Source: Didymella arachidicola (lineage: Eukaryota > Ascomycota > Dothideomycetes > Pleosporales > Didymellaceae). Taken from it: a stretch of DNA of 64,000 nucleotides. Position numbers and translations under genes: made by a program. Location of the stretch: NCBI GenBank assembly GCA_016630955.3, contig CM049998.1:992001-1056000 (forward strand), given 5' to 3'. The notes beneath the pieces are model-generated. The model did no database searches and had not been told where the DNA came from. It worked only from the letters and a program-made list of their open reading frames with translations. This document shows positions 44,701 through 54,992 of the stretch, piece after piece (position 1 is the stretch's first letter; every line of letters begins with the position of its first letter).

Positions 44701-47079
44701 ATGACAGGCCTGGAACCGCTTGTTGCAGTCAGTCTTGCCGGCAATATCCTTCAATTTGTTCACGGCACTAGGAAGTTGATAGAGACCACTCGAGAGTTGT
44801 TCGACAATGGCGCGAAGACTGAGCATTTGGAACTCGAAGCTATTGCGCGCGACTTACGCACCCGTGTCGACGAGATCAGCATACCTCAAGTCTTGGCGGA
44901 GCACGACCAGATAACAGACAACCAGAATGCTTTCGAAACCCTAGCACGGCAATGCAGACAGGTCACTGGAGAGCTCCTTGCAGTTCTTGAAGCCTTCAAA
45001 CAACATGGAAACAGCAATAGATTCACAAGCTTTGCACAAGCACTGCGTACACTATGGCGTGAACCACAAATCGAGGCATTGCGACGAAGGCTGAATGCGA
45101 TAGCGCAAGCTGTGCAAACTCGTCTTGGTGAGAAGAGTGCAGCAAGCCTACAGACTCAATTCGACAGGCTTTTTGAGCAAAACCGCGAGATGGAAATATC
45201 TCGTGCCGCCGACATCGAGAAATGTTACCAGTCTTTCTCAGCGGCACTGCAAAATAGCCAAGAGCAACGGAAACAAAGCGATCATTTTGACGAGGAAATG
45301 TTGGCCACACAGATGAACAACGTGGCTTTAGAGAGCATGCATTACTCTGTGGAGCAGAAATTGCTTCGTCAACTACGCTTTCCCCGAATCGAGGACCGAT
45401 ACTCTTCAATCTCACCTGCGCATGAAAAGACCCTCAATTGGTTGTTTGGAGATACTAGTCCAGCCACTTTCGCTCATTGGTTAGATTCCGATAACGATTT
45501 GTACTGGATTTCTGGACTTCCTGGGTCTGGAAAATCTACGCTCATGAAGTTTCTCTGTACTCACGCCCTAACACTTAGTCATTTGGCTCGCTGGGCTGAA
45601 GACGACCAAGTTATCGTAGCGGAGTACTTTTTCTGGAACGCAGGGAAAAACGATTTGCAGAAGTCACAAGAAGGTCTGCTTCGATCTTTGTTGTATCAGA
45701 TCCTGAGGAAATGTCCAAGCTACATACGTCGGGTGTTTCCAGGTCCTTGGAGCCTGTACAACGGACCTGATGACACTGTTGATATGATGGCAGACGTATC
45801 TGTAGAGGTCCCATCGGATGTTTCAGGTCTGAAGAAGGCTTTACGTTGCACATGTGCCATGCTTGCAGAATGCAATCAACGTTTTTGTTTCTTCATCGAT
45901 GGCTTAGACGAATACAAGGGCAAGCCAATGGAAATCGTTGACCTGATAGACGTCCTCAGAGCTCTCAAACACGTCAAAATCTGTGTGTCTAGCCGTCCAT
46001 GGGAAGACTTCGAAGATGCCTATGGCTCAGCAAAAATGTCTAAACTTCTGACGGAGAGGTTCAATGACCGCGACATCATTGCATACGTCGAAGACAAGTT
46101 TGCCAAAGACAGGAAGTACCAAGAGTCGAAAGACGTAGAGACAAGAGGTGAAGCACTGGTAAAAGATATCGTAACATCGGCCAATGGCGTGTTCCTTTGG
46201 GTCATTCTGGTGGTACAGTCGCTCCAGGAAGGACTCCGAAAAGGTGACGGTATTAAGCGACTGGAAGACAGACTGCACAGTCTCCCAAGCGACCTGGAAG
46301 AATTACTCGAGAGAATCCTGTTCCAGCATGTGGACCCTGTTGATTGTGGACGAGCCGCTCGCATGTTTCTCGTGACCTTGAGAGCCATAGAAAATCTCCC
46401 TTTGATGGCCTACTGGTTCCTTGACGAGGCAGAAGTTCCAGCGAAGCGTGAACCTTTTCGAATGCAGGTCACGACATACAGACATAGGCAGGTAGACTTG
46501 AAGCTGAAGTCGTGCTGCAAAGGCCTCCTGCAATCTCGAAGTATGTCTGGCAACCGGCCGTCACTCCCCTCTAGCATTTTATTCGACGAAAGGGTGGACT
46601 TTCTGCATCGAACGGTCCGGGACTACCTTTCGCTTCCATCGGCTGAGTCACGTATGGAATTGCCTCCAAATTTCAATGCAGATGAAGCCATTTGTAGATG
46701 CCTGTTTGCGCAGATCAAGACCGCTCCCCATGGCCGGGAATACAGTTCACACGTAATTTCCCTCTATGATATCTTCCGGTTTCATGCTGAGGCCATTACT
46801 GACAACGAGAGCCTCCGGGACCTCAAAAATGAGGCCAATGATATCGTGAGAGAGTACGGAATTACGTTCTCAACCGAGCATACCTCTGTTGTTGATGGAG
46901 CTGCGGATCCAAGAACAGGAGCAGAGAGTCGTAGCGGTAACAACATCGACTCAGAAACAACGCTGAAACGATCGAGTACTTCATCAGTACCTGGAAAGCA
47001 AACATCCAAGTTGGCGGGGGTGTATCAGAAGATGTTCAAGGGTAAGCCTGCAGATGTAGCGGGGGTGACGACGAGATAA
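44701..47079 (+). CDS. NACHT-domain NLR (STAND) protein with DUF7791
   Basis: A single exon of 792 residues. Residues 1-200 form a helical N-terminal domain of the fungal STAND type (MTGLEPLVAVSLAGNILQFV, then coiled-coil-like segments). The NACHT NTPase has Walker A SGLPGSGKST (about 271-280) and Walker B CFFIDGLDEY (about 395), followed by CVSSRPWEDF. The region from about 540 to 690 (AARMFLVTLRAIENLPLMAY, LKSCCKGLL, VDFLHRTVRDYL) matches the DUF7791 module that follows NACHT in this group. The C-terminus is a short disordered tail; no ankyrin, TPR or WD repeats follow. Such proteins are intracellular sensors that oligomerise on NTP binding and can trigger cell death in non-self recognition. 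Its stop is 24 bp from the stop of a convergent HET gene. Confidence 0.92.
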   Translation: MTGLEPLVAVSLAGNILQFVHGTRKLIETTRELFDNGAKTEHLELEAIARDLRTRVDEISIPQVLAEHDQITDNQNAFETLARQCRQVTGELLAVLEAFKQHGNSNRFTSFAQALRTLWREPQIEALRRRLNAIAQAVQTRLGEKSAASLQTQFDRLFEQNREMEISRAADIEKCYQSFSAALQNSQEQRKQSDHFDEEMLATQMNNVALESMHYSVEQKLLRQLRFPRIEDRYSSISPAHEKTLNWLFGDTSPATFAHWLDSDNDLYWISGLPGSGKSTLMKFLCTHALTLSHLARWAEDDQVIVAEYFFWNAGKNDLQKSQEGLLRSLLYQILRKCPSYIRRVFPGPWSLYNGPDDTVDMMADVSVEVPSDVSGLKKALRCTCAMLAECNQRFCFFIDGLDEYKGKPMEIVDLIDVLRALKHVKICVSSRPWEDFEDAYGSAKMSKLLTERFNDRDIIAYVEDKFAKDRKYQESKDVETRGEALVKDIVTSANGVFLWVILVVQSLQEGLRKGDGIKRLEDRLHSLPSDLEELLERILFQHVDPVDCGRAARMFLVTLRAIENLPLMAYWFLDEAEVPAKREPFRMQVTTYRHRQVDLKLKSCCKGLLQSRSMSGNRPSLPSSILFDERVDFLHRTVRDYLSLPSAESRMELPPNFNADEAICRCLFAQIKTAPHGREYSSHVISLYDIFRFHAEAITDNESLRDLKNEANDIVREYGITFSTEHTSVVDGAADPRTGAESRSGNNIDSETTLKRSSTSSVPGKQTSKLAGVYQKMFKGKPADVAGVTTR

Positions 47080-47103
47080 TTATTCAGTAGAATGTGTGTG
47101 TGT

Positions 47104-48940
47104 TCAAACCAAGGAAAACTTTTGCTCGTCACATCGCTTGAGTCCGTAGGCTTCACCGTGCATGATGCCATCCACGAAGGCCTCTCCGATATTGATGTGT
47201 CTATCGTGCACGATGTCTCGACGGAAGATGTATGGTACCCGACTTCCACGTGGTATGCATACCAGATCTCCTTCGATGGTAGCTTCCGGCACAAGGCAGA
47301 AACGTCTGTTTCTGGTCACACCAAATCTTCGACCGTGAGAGGCATAGCAGGCCGCGTAAAACAGCTGCACGGCATAGCTTTCGATTGCGTCTGGGTTCTC
47401 GAGAAAGTCCACGAACTTTCGTATGCGATCCAAACGATCTTGCGGCCCAGCTGTCACATCGTCCCATACATGACCGCAGCCTCTGGCCTGAATAGTGTTT
47501 GCGAAGGCAAGCAAGAGATCATCTTCACTCTGTGTGGCAACGGCGCGATCTCTGGCAAAGTCCAGCCAGAAGGAGAAATAGGCCGAGTTATCTCCACTGA
47601 CAACGTAGTGGTCGCAGTGGCGTCTGAGTGGCATACAATATGTACTCGTCTCCGATACGACGTCGACAACGACACCACGCAGTATCTAGGGCCGAACGAG
47701 TATTGAATCAGCCTGAACATGTAAAGATCTCATATCGTACTGGTCTGAACTTGATGGTGATGCTGCAAAGTCGCTCGCTGCATGATTCAGTATCAACCGC
47801 GCCGTGTGAATTGTCCAGTTAGGACACCACGAAGGCAGACCTCGCCGGGATCCGTCGGATATCGACAGGCTCAATGGCTGTCTGGATGATTCATTTAAGG
47901 CTACGGTTGCTTCAAGGAACACCTGATCTTCAGACTTCCCATAATCAACGTCGAGCACATCAGAGCCGGTAATGGAATGTGGTACAACGACATTGTCACG
48001 GGTAAAAACACACTGGCTGGGGATGTTATGAAGAGCAAGCAGAGCGTCTGCAAAGCCAAGTGCTGCACCGTTGGAGTATAGTATAGAGCGCCGGAATATC
48101 TCACCGATGACCACAAAGGGAACCGAGGTAGCCTGGATGTTCTTCTTTGGGCTGAACAACGTCCACACGAGCAGGGCCTTGGCAATCTCTTCGAGAGAGA
48201 TTGCGCTGTCAGAGTAGTTCATGTGTATGGTTGTCTCGTGAGAGTACGCAATGTCTTGCAGGATCCAGAGTCTGTGAAGAATCAGGGTTGAAACTGATTG
48301 TATATGAACGCAATTCATACCTCTGGAAATAAGACTGATCTAAGAAGATCTCCACGCTATGTTGAGTCTCTGCGTCAATCTGACTTGCAAAGTCGTGGAA
48401 GATGCGCAAGTCTTGCTCGCTCACTCTGTACGACGAGCGGATGGGGTCTATCGCAGAGAAACACTCCGCAACGGTACACCCATCCTGGTATAGCTCAAGT
48501 GTCCGAGAAACAAATGTTCTCAAAGCGTCAGGGCTCTTCATCCAGCACAGGGTCCTTGCGGCAGCTTTGTAAATTAGCGTTATGATCTTGGCGGTGTGAT
48601 TCCATTCGCTACTGCTTGTCTGGTCGACGCAGATAGCATCTATCCATAGCACTCGAGTCTGGTCACCTCGCCGTAGCGACTGTAAGATCCTGAACAGATT
48701 TTCTCCGACCTGGATGGCATGACCTTCGCATAGGATTATGCACCGCTTTTGCTGGTTCCCCCAGTGATAGGACAGTGCTTCGTAGAAAGGCGGATCATAA
48801 AGAGAATGCGCGCGGACTTCGATCTCAATGGGATCACCCAATTGTCCTGGAAGCAATCGTAGAAGTCGGAACAGACGTTCCTCGATACTCAAAGGTTGAT
48901 ATTGGTAAGGTTTCAGACCCGGCGGAGCTTGTGTCGCCAT
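47104..48940 (-). CDS. HET-domain protein with an in-frame TAG
   Basis: Exon 1 (48940-48321) and the continuation from 48271 are joined by a 49-nt intron. Motifs of the HET domain: YEALSYHWGNQQ, VLWIDAICVDQ, FQRLWILQDIAYSHET (formed by the splice). The C-terminal region follows (FLEATVALN, GLPSWCPNWT), and further on RRFGVTRNRRFCLVPEAT, VCIPRGSRVPYIFR and VDGIMHGEAY, typical HET C-terminal blocks. A TAG at 47686-47688 interrupts the same frame between SILVRP and ILRGVVVDVV. Either the gene is broken, or a 34-nt GT-AG intron (47719-47686) removes it; such an intron would be exceptionally short. Full readthrough gives roughly 590 residues. The ATG at 48938-48940 (MATQAPPG) is preferred over an upstream one at 49180. 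Confidence 0.8.
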
Positions 48941-49211
48941 GAGGTGGTAGATCGGGTTATGTTGTGTAGAGTAATCAAGCGGTGATGTTGGGAACTTATG
49001 TCTCGAGACACCGTCCGAGTTGCACTTCGAAAGTTGGTGGCAATTGTGGTTTTTGAGATGACGGGAAGGAGGGGTAGCGGTTGACACAGCCTGCTTCGGT
49101 CGTTCCCACTCTGCCTTCCCGCCTACTATTGGAGCCTTGCTGCAACGAGATTTACATGCTTTCATGCTGCGAAAATACACATAATCGGAGCATTGGGTCT
49201 AGTCCGTCTCA

Positions 49212-49292
49212 TACGAAGAAGCACGCTTCTTTTGAGGAATCAGTGCCCGGGGCGCTTTGTGCGGAGTTGATTCCTAGAAACAAGAACGACGA
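49212..49292. repeat. Possible decayed MITE-like palindrome
   Basis: 49212-49243 reads TACGAAGAAGCACGCTTC then TTTTGAGGAATCAGT, resembling the left end of the 15.4-kb MITE (TACGAAG, GC-C, TTTT, GAGGAATCA). 49267-49290 (TTGATTCCTAGAAACAAGAA) loosely resembles the inverted partner. The arms are close together and poorly matched, so this may be a shrunken, degenerate relative or coincidence. Confidence 0.25.
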
Positions 49293-49514
49293 TCACGCCT
49301 AGTTTTCTACAAATTCATATTCACTGACACAGAGAATGCAATCAACACTCGGTAAATGAGGCAAATTAATTCCCCGTGAGTGTGCGAAAGGGGAGCCATG
49401 TGCCCAGGTGCGATGCATAAGTCGAAGCTCTTCGTCCCTAGGACCCAGAGGAAAGCTCTCTACTCGCTGCAAATATCTAGGCAACATTGTGCAATCCTAA
49501 CTGGAAATATGATA

Positions 49515-50592
49515 TTAAGTAGGCTCCGGGTACTCACTGCCAAACGCCTGCGGTACGCCAAAGTCCGGGCTGCCATCCGCCCTCGCAGAGATGGGCTGCA
49601 CCATGACATACCTCTTATCATCGCAAGCACCACCAGCCTCAGACGTAGCATGGTAAGTAATGTACGTCGTGCTGCCATCCGGACTCCTGAAGAAGCTGTT
49701 GTGTCCCGTACCAAAATTACCATTCGCCTGCGTCAACCTGCACCCATCGCTCTTCTTCCACGCCGCAGCCGTCGCGGGATCACTCACACCATCCCACTCT
49801 AGCAGCGCCACACAGTAGTCAGGAGTCCAGCAGTAGTTCGCCGAGTAAGCGATGTATGTCTTGCCGCCGAAGTAGAGACCGTACTGGCCTTCCTGGACGG
49901 GGACGCCGGACTGCTCCCACGGCTGGTCGGGAGTTGAGATGATGCTGATGTTGGAGCTGGCGGAGATGTAGTCGTTGTTGAGCTTGCGGACACAGGTGGA
50001 TTGGTTAGGGACGCCGGTCATGCATGAGTAGACGAAGTAGTTGCCCCAGTCGTTGAAGCGCACAACGGTGCCGTCGAGGGACCAGTCCGAGGTGACTTGG
50101 TTGGCGTAGGCCCAGGTGTCCCAGGGAGAGGCGCCGCCTGGCATGATGTCAGTTGGTGTGTACTTGGAGAGTTTGATGGCTGCCCTTACCTTTCAGCACG
50201 TGCATGCGCTGATCGTCTAGGTTGTCGGCGTTGCCGGCTGTGTAATACAGGTACCAGGTCCCATCAAAGTAGTGGATCTCAGGAGCCCAAACGCTGCAGC
50301 ACCGGTTGGGAGTCGAGTCCTCGTAGATCACCTTCGGGGTTGCGGTCTTTAGGCCCTCGATAGTCGTCGCACGCGAGAGCTGAAGGTTTGTCCACTCAGT
50401 TGAGATCAAGTAGTAGTAGCCATCGAACCACGAGATTTGTGGGTCACCCTACAGGGCATTAGCGCTTTGCAGCTGGCGATTGGAAGTGCTACCTACGCCT
50501 CCTGGATTGCGTATTGGATTGGTGTAGGCTGCTGCGGTGCCGAGTAAGCCACAGAGGCTGAGAAAGGCAGAGATGATTTTAGAAAGGAACAT
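49515..50592 (-). CDS. GH43 glycoside hydrolase (arabinofuranosidase-like)
   Basis: Three exons (50592-50497, 50448-50190, 50137-49515) give 325 residues. MFLSKIISAFLSLCGLLGTA is a signal peptide, so the enzyme is secreted. The five-blade propeller carries the GH43 residues: GDPQISWFDGYYYL (catalytic base Asp), SVWAPEIHYFDGTWYLYYT, SDWSLDGTV (pKa-modulating Asp) and VQEGQYGLYFGGKTYIAYSA (general acid Glu), then GTGHNSFFRSPDG. The pattern is closest to the exo-1,5-alpha-L-arabinofuranosidase group; exact specificity is inference. It would release arabinose from plant cell-wall arabinan. No carbohydrate-binding module follows. Introns are 48 and 52 nt with good signals. Confidence 0.93.
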
Positions 50593-51378
50593 GATACTCC
50601 TACACCCAGGTCACGAAACTCGGAGGTGGTTAATCGAGAGATGAATATTCTTTGGGCAAGGACGTCTTCTGCATTTATATTGGTTTGAGTTCAGGTGCCA
50701 ATCTACAAGTAAAGACCCACCATATGACTTCGCAGCGTCAAATTCGGCCGCATCACGAACAGCGATGGCACGCATTGGGAACATATCGGCGGACGCGCCG
50801 ACTGCGTGATTATACAAACTTGACATTGTTCTTGGCTGACCGCCCATAAGACCTACAAAGTGGGCGCAGCGCAGGTACCGGGAACAGTCTGGAGAAACCA
50901 TGCAGCAATACCGCCAATCAATCGTGGCCTGCAGCACGGGGGACGAGAATACGATATAGCCTGCGGAGGTGCCAAGACTTACTAAAGGGCGATCCCGAGG
51001 CTAGGAGTCTTGGTCCAAAGATGTCATCGGTTTTGCACCGAAGGCGGGAGCGGAAGGCGCGGAGATTACAGTGTACGAGAGCGCCAAGGAACAGCAGCCT
51101 GTCTTCTGACCACAAGGTGGGGAGGCGTTTGGCAGAGCATCATTTTTGCGAGTTCGAAGGAAGATCTGCTCAAGGATCGAGGCAGAATTGTAAGATGCAC
51201 TTACCGCTTTCGAGCTGTAGTGTAAGTATGAAGGATCAAGAAGTCACAGCAACAAGACGGGGATGTTACCACCATGGATCAAGCGTCGCCCGTCTATTGA
51301 GATATGGCTATTAACAGAAGTTCTCCAAGAATGACGTAGCAGTACCACTAACCTTAAGCCATCGTCAGATCTTGACGA
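50593..51378. other. Intergenic interval GH43 to SNU66
   Basis: About 0.8 kb upstream of the GH43 gene and downstream of SNU66, both on the minus strand. It contains only short overlapping frames and should hold the GH43 promoter. No RNA gene or repeat recognised. Confidence 0.5.
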
Positions 51379-53400
51379 TTACTGCAATCGCACACCAGCA
51401 GTCTTGAGCTTCTTTGCCTGCTGGTCATGAGCGTTTCCAACACCACCTGCCTTTGTGACTTCCAACGAGCTTTCTGCCATCTTCTTCCTCTCCGCAGCCA
51501 CCTTGTCGAGGTGCTTCTTCGTCTTCGTGTTTCCACTGCCCTTGCCGTGGAACTGATGTGAGAGCTGCTTGAAGGCCTCCTTCTGGTTCATCTGGCGACC
51601 ATGTTCGTCGACGTAGTTGAGCTCGACGTTCGGCTTGTACTCTTTGTTGAAGATTTCCGCCAGCCTACGGCTTTCGCTAACGTCGGCGTTGGTGTTCTGC
51701 TTACGCGCCCATTCCTCACGTTCGCGCGGCGTCATGGTGTTCCAGCGGGCAGAGTTGCGCTCGCGCTCACGAGCCATCTTGCGTTGACGTTCAGCATCTC
51801 CTTCGGCTCGTTGCTTGTCTGCAAGGAACTTCTGACGCTCGCGATAGAGCGCGTTCTTCTGGCTTGCATCGTTCTCCGCAGCCACAAGGCCACGCTGACG
51901 CAAAAGCGCAAGGGTGGCGCCCATGCCTCCGTCAATGGTCTTTTCGGCCTCGAGGCCTGTGTCGAAGTCCTCGGCGGCAGTGGACTTGGCGCGAGACTGG
52001 CTGCGTTGTCGTGTGTCTTCAGCTTCAACTGCCTCGGCGTAAGATTGTTCCATGTCGATATCACCATCATCGTCAGCGGGCTGTTCTGTCTTTATACCAT
52101 CAGAGACATGGCTAGCCTTCCTTCTTCGCCGTCTTGCCTCGTCCTCGTCTTCATCTGCGTTTGCGCCGAGATTCTGCACAAATTCAGTCGTCTCGTCAAT
52201 GACTAAGCCTTCGGCATCTCCATCCTCTGTCGACTCCATGACATCAGGCGTCTGAGGTGTGGAGGCTTCCTCACGTAGCTGCCGGGCGATGTCTTCTGGA
52301 CGCATCTTCTTCCGCTTCTTCAATGCTTTCTGTCGTTGTGCAGCCAGATTTGCTTGTAGGTCGTCATCATCGATGAATGACTCATCGTATACGCTCTTCT
52401 TCTTCGCCTTTGGTGCGGTGGCCTCGGCGCCATCAAGGTCCATGTCATCTGCGGGCGCTTCTGTGGGAAGCATCATCTCATCGTCGTCCTCGATTCGCTC
52501 TCGCTTGGACTTCTTTGTCTTCTTCTTCTTTGGCTTCTTCATCTTGATCTCCTTGTACTCCTGGTAATCGTTTGCTGGTGCATCGTCATTGAGGAGGTCA
52601 AGGCTGATGGCGACCCTCTTCGGTTGCGCCGCGTTTGTAGCGGCTGCTTGTACATCTTCGACTGTTCGGCCTTTGCCGTCTAGTGTAAAAGCCTTGCCCT
52701 TCTTGCCTTCGATCTCTTCGTCGTACTGTGCCAGGATAGATTTCTCGCCACTGTCATCGTTGGGGTCGTACGCGCGTTTCCGCTTCTTCGAGTCTAAGCG
52801 CTCTTGCAGGCGCTCTTTCTCTTTCAACGCCACTGCCTCAAGCTCATCGTCGTCTTCACCGTCGACAGCTGTGTCTTTGAGTACCAGGATCTGATCTTCG
52901 CCATCATCGAACTGATCGACTTCATGCCCAACTTTGACGCCTGCCAAATCGGTCTCTGTGTACTGCATGGCCTCGCGCGCCTGACGTTCCCGCTCCTCAA
53001 GATCCTTCTGCATCTGCTCGGCCTTCAGGATCTTCTTCTGGCGCTTCTTGCTGCCCTTCAACCAAGCCATGTCGTCGTCATCCTCGACCGCATCTGCGAG
53101 ACCCGTGCCTTCAAGCCTCGCTGTGCGCGCGGCCCTCTCTCGCTCCTTCTTTATTGCGAGTGCGCGCTCTTCGCGCTTCTTCTTGGCTTCTTGTTCGGCA
53201 TTGAGTTTCAGCCAGTTGTCGTGGGCAGCGGCCTGGCGCGTATCGATCGTGCTCGCGGGTTCGTCGTCTGAGTCATCCCCTTCTTTCGCGGCTTTAAATG
53301 CTGGTCCTGCTGGTGCAACGCCGGTAAAGCCGCCTGGCAGAGCTGGCAGGCCCATGGACAGGCGGATCTTATTCGCTTCATCGATGCTGAGGTCTGCCAT
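51379..53400 (-). CDS. SNU66: SART-1/Snu66 family tri-snRNP protein
   Basis: A single exon of 673 residues from the ATG at 53400 (MADLSIDEANKIRLSMGLPA), preferred to a longer upstream ATG at 53451 because SART-1 proteins begin with this LSIDEANKIR motif. The protein is highly charged with many coiled-coil stretches: NWLKLNAEQEAKKKREERAL, GLKVGHEVDQF-like segment AGVKVGHEVDQFDDGEDQIL, YDEEIEGKKGKAFTLDGKG, ATLALLRQRGLV and the C-terminal KEAFKQLSHQFHGKGSG. These are conserved blocks of SART-1/Snu66, a nuclear component of the U4/U6.U5 tri-snRNP needed for pre-mRNA splicing. Length is normal for filamentous fungi. Confidence 0.95.
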   Translation of the reverse strand: MADLSIDEANKIRLSMGLPALPGGFTGVAPAGPAFKAAKEGDDSDDEPASTIDTRQAAAHDNWLKLNAEQEAKKKREERALAIKKERERAARTARLEGTGLADAVEDDDDMAWLKGSKKRQKKILKAEQMQKDLEERERQAREAMQYTETDLAGVKVGHEVDQFDDGEDQILVLKDTAVDGEDDDELEAVALKEKERLQERLDSKKRKRAYDPNDDSGEKSILAQYDEEIEGKKGKAFTLDGKGRTVEDVQAAATNAAQPKRVAISLDLLNDDAPANDYQEYKEIKMKKPKKKKTKKSKRERIEDDDEMMLPTEAPADDMDLDGAEATAPKAKKKSVYDESFIDDDDLQANLAAQRQKALKKRKKMRPEDIARQLREEASTPQTPDVMESTEDGDAEGLVIDETTEFVQNLGANADEDEDEARRRRRKASHVSDGIKTEQPADDDGDIDMEQSYAEAVEAEDTRQRSQSRAKSTAAEDFDTGLEAEKTIDGGMGATLALLRQRGLVAAENDASQKNALYRERQKFLADKQRAEGDAERQRKMARERERNSARWNTMTPREREEWARKQNTNADVSESRRLAEIFNKEYKPNVELNYVDEHGRQMNQKEAFKQLSHQFHGKGSGNTKTKKHLDKVAAERKKMAESSLEVTKAGGVGNAHDQQAKKLKTAGVRLQ

Positions 53401-54068
53401 ATTGAAGAGGGCGTCACGCAGACACAGATCAAGATTGCAATTTAGCGTCACGGAGCCTCCTAGACCTTACTGTAGGACGTCGCGTGGGCTGTGAGGCTTA
53501 ATCCTGTGATGTGTCGCGGTCGATGATCAAATCGACGTTCGAATCGTTCCTTCGCGCTTTCGCGCCAAGCGGCGCTACTTCGCACTAGCGCTGTCCCTGC
53601 GCGGCAGCTACAAAATAAATTTCCACGGCGCATCGAACTTCTCTCACCACCGGCCTGTGCCAGTTTTCCCGTCCATCTCTAGGGGTGTGTTCGGTCGAGA
53701 GCTGGCAGTTCGTTCGTGACCATGGAGCCGTCTCGATTAGTGGACGTCAATATCTGAACGACAGGCTGCAGAGCAAGTCGGCGCGTTGCTGGAAGCCTGA
53801 GTTCACCGAAAGGTTTGAGCTCGGTGAAAGGTGCGTGCCAGGCAGACTGATTCCTGTTCCCTTTTGCTAGACCGTCGGTCCATGACGCTTGGGACAAACC
53901 CAGTTGGCTACATCACAAGTTTTCGATTGCACCCATGCTCCTCAAGCTGCTGCAGTAGAAGATCTAGTTTCATTCGGTGATGGATGCTCTATGCACTCTT
54001 TTCATCCCAAACAGGCATTCATATCTTCGTGATCATAATGCACACTCTACGCAAGTATGTGGCTATTC
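53401..54068. other. Short intergenic interval SNU66 to PTH2
   Basis: About 0.67 kb between the SNU66 start and the PTH2 stop (both minus strand). No convincing frame, RNA gene or repeat was seen; it should contain the SNU66 promoter. Confidence 0.5.
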
Positions 54069-54716
54069 TTACAGCAGCTTCAAGTGACCTGTGACCTGAT
54101 CGATCACACCCTTTGGCGCAGGCCCAATGCCCAGCACTGTCGCACTGCCACTCGCAATTTGAGTTCGACCTGCGTCGTGGATGATGTGCGCAACGAGACC
54201 CAGGCTCACAGCTGTTGCCTGCAAAATTTCCAGCTCCTCTTCACCTTTCACCTGCAACGCAACTTTCGCCTGACCCATTCGTTCCCAGCGCTTGAGGATA
54301 GTCGATTCTGGTGCGTGTCGAAGGAAGTGCTTGTAGCATGCTAGTGTTGCGTGTCCACACTGTGCGCCAATCTTGCCTATGTCACAGTCAGTAAACAGTG
54401 AGCTGCAATGCCCTCACTCCCACCACTACACACCCTTTGTCATGCCTAGATCTGTTCGCACTACCAGCACCATCTTGCATTCCTCGGTGTGACGTGGAAA
54501 CTCGGCAGGTGCTGTGTCGTCATCTTCATCGTCGTCGCTGGACTCGTCTTCAGAATCTTGCGCCTTCTCGCTCTGGCTCCGTTTTGGCTCAGAAATTGGA
54601 CTCCCTCCAAAGAGTCCCAGCGAATTCGCTGTGCCGAGGAAGTAACCAGTCACACCTGCCAGTATGGCGCACGCCAGCGCAATGTTCGCGGTCGAGGGCT
54701 GCGTACCGTCCTGCAT
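54069..54716 (-). CDS. PTH2: Peptidyl-tRNA hydrolase 2
   Basis: Two exons (54716-54434 and 54376-54069) give 196 residues. The N-terminus has a hydrophobic segment (ANIALACAILAGVTGYFLG, about residues 10-28) that would anchor it in the mitochondrial outer membrane or ER, then an acidic linker (EDESSDDDEDDD). The Pth2 fold has CKMVLVVRTDLGMTKGKIGA, QCGHATLACYK, LILQ-like EILQATAVSLGLVAHIIHDA, GRTQIASGSATVLGIGPAP and VIDQVTGHLKLL at the end. Lys, Gln and His of KGKIGAQCGHA belong to the active site. It releases tRNA from peptidyl-tRNAs that drop off ribosomes. The 57-nt intron splits the active-site loop. Confidence 0.95.
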
Positions 54717-54992
54717 CGTATGCACTTGACTCGTTTGCTGATTGTGTTTTGGGGCTAATTTTCCAGACTCAAGTGTTTTGCGACTAGAATTCCGTGTTTT
54801 TCGGCGTGTTAAAGGTTGTAGCAGGGTAATGTCGTAGTTGCATTGTGCCCGCACTCCGCGAAGTTGATGCGAGGAACGCGCTCGGGCCTCTCATCGCCAT
54901 CTCTCGAAAGATTTCGAGCATCGGACCTCCGTGTCGCTGCCATCCAACCCCAAGCCGTGGTCACATCACTACCGCGGGTCGCCCATTCGATC
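54717..54992. promoter_or_regulatory. Shared divergent promoter PTH2/MRPL24
   Basis: The 276 bp between the two preferred start codons should hold both promoters. The rightward frame is open across part of it (upstream ATG at 54843), so the bL28m start could lie within. No TATA box was seen. Confidence 0.4.
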
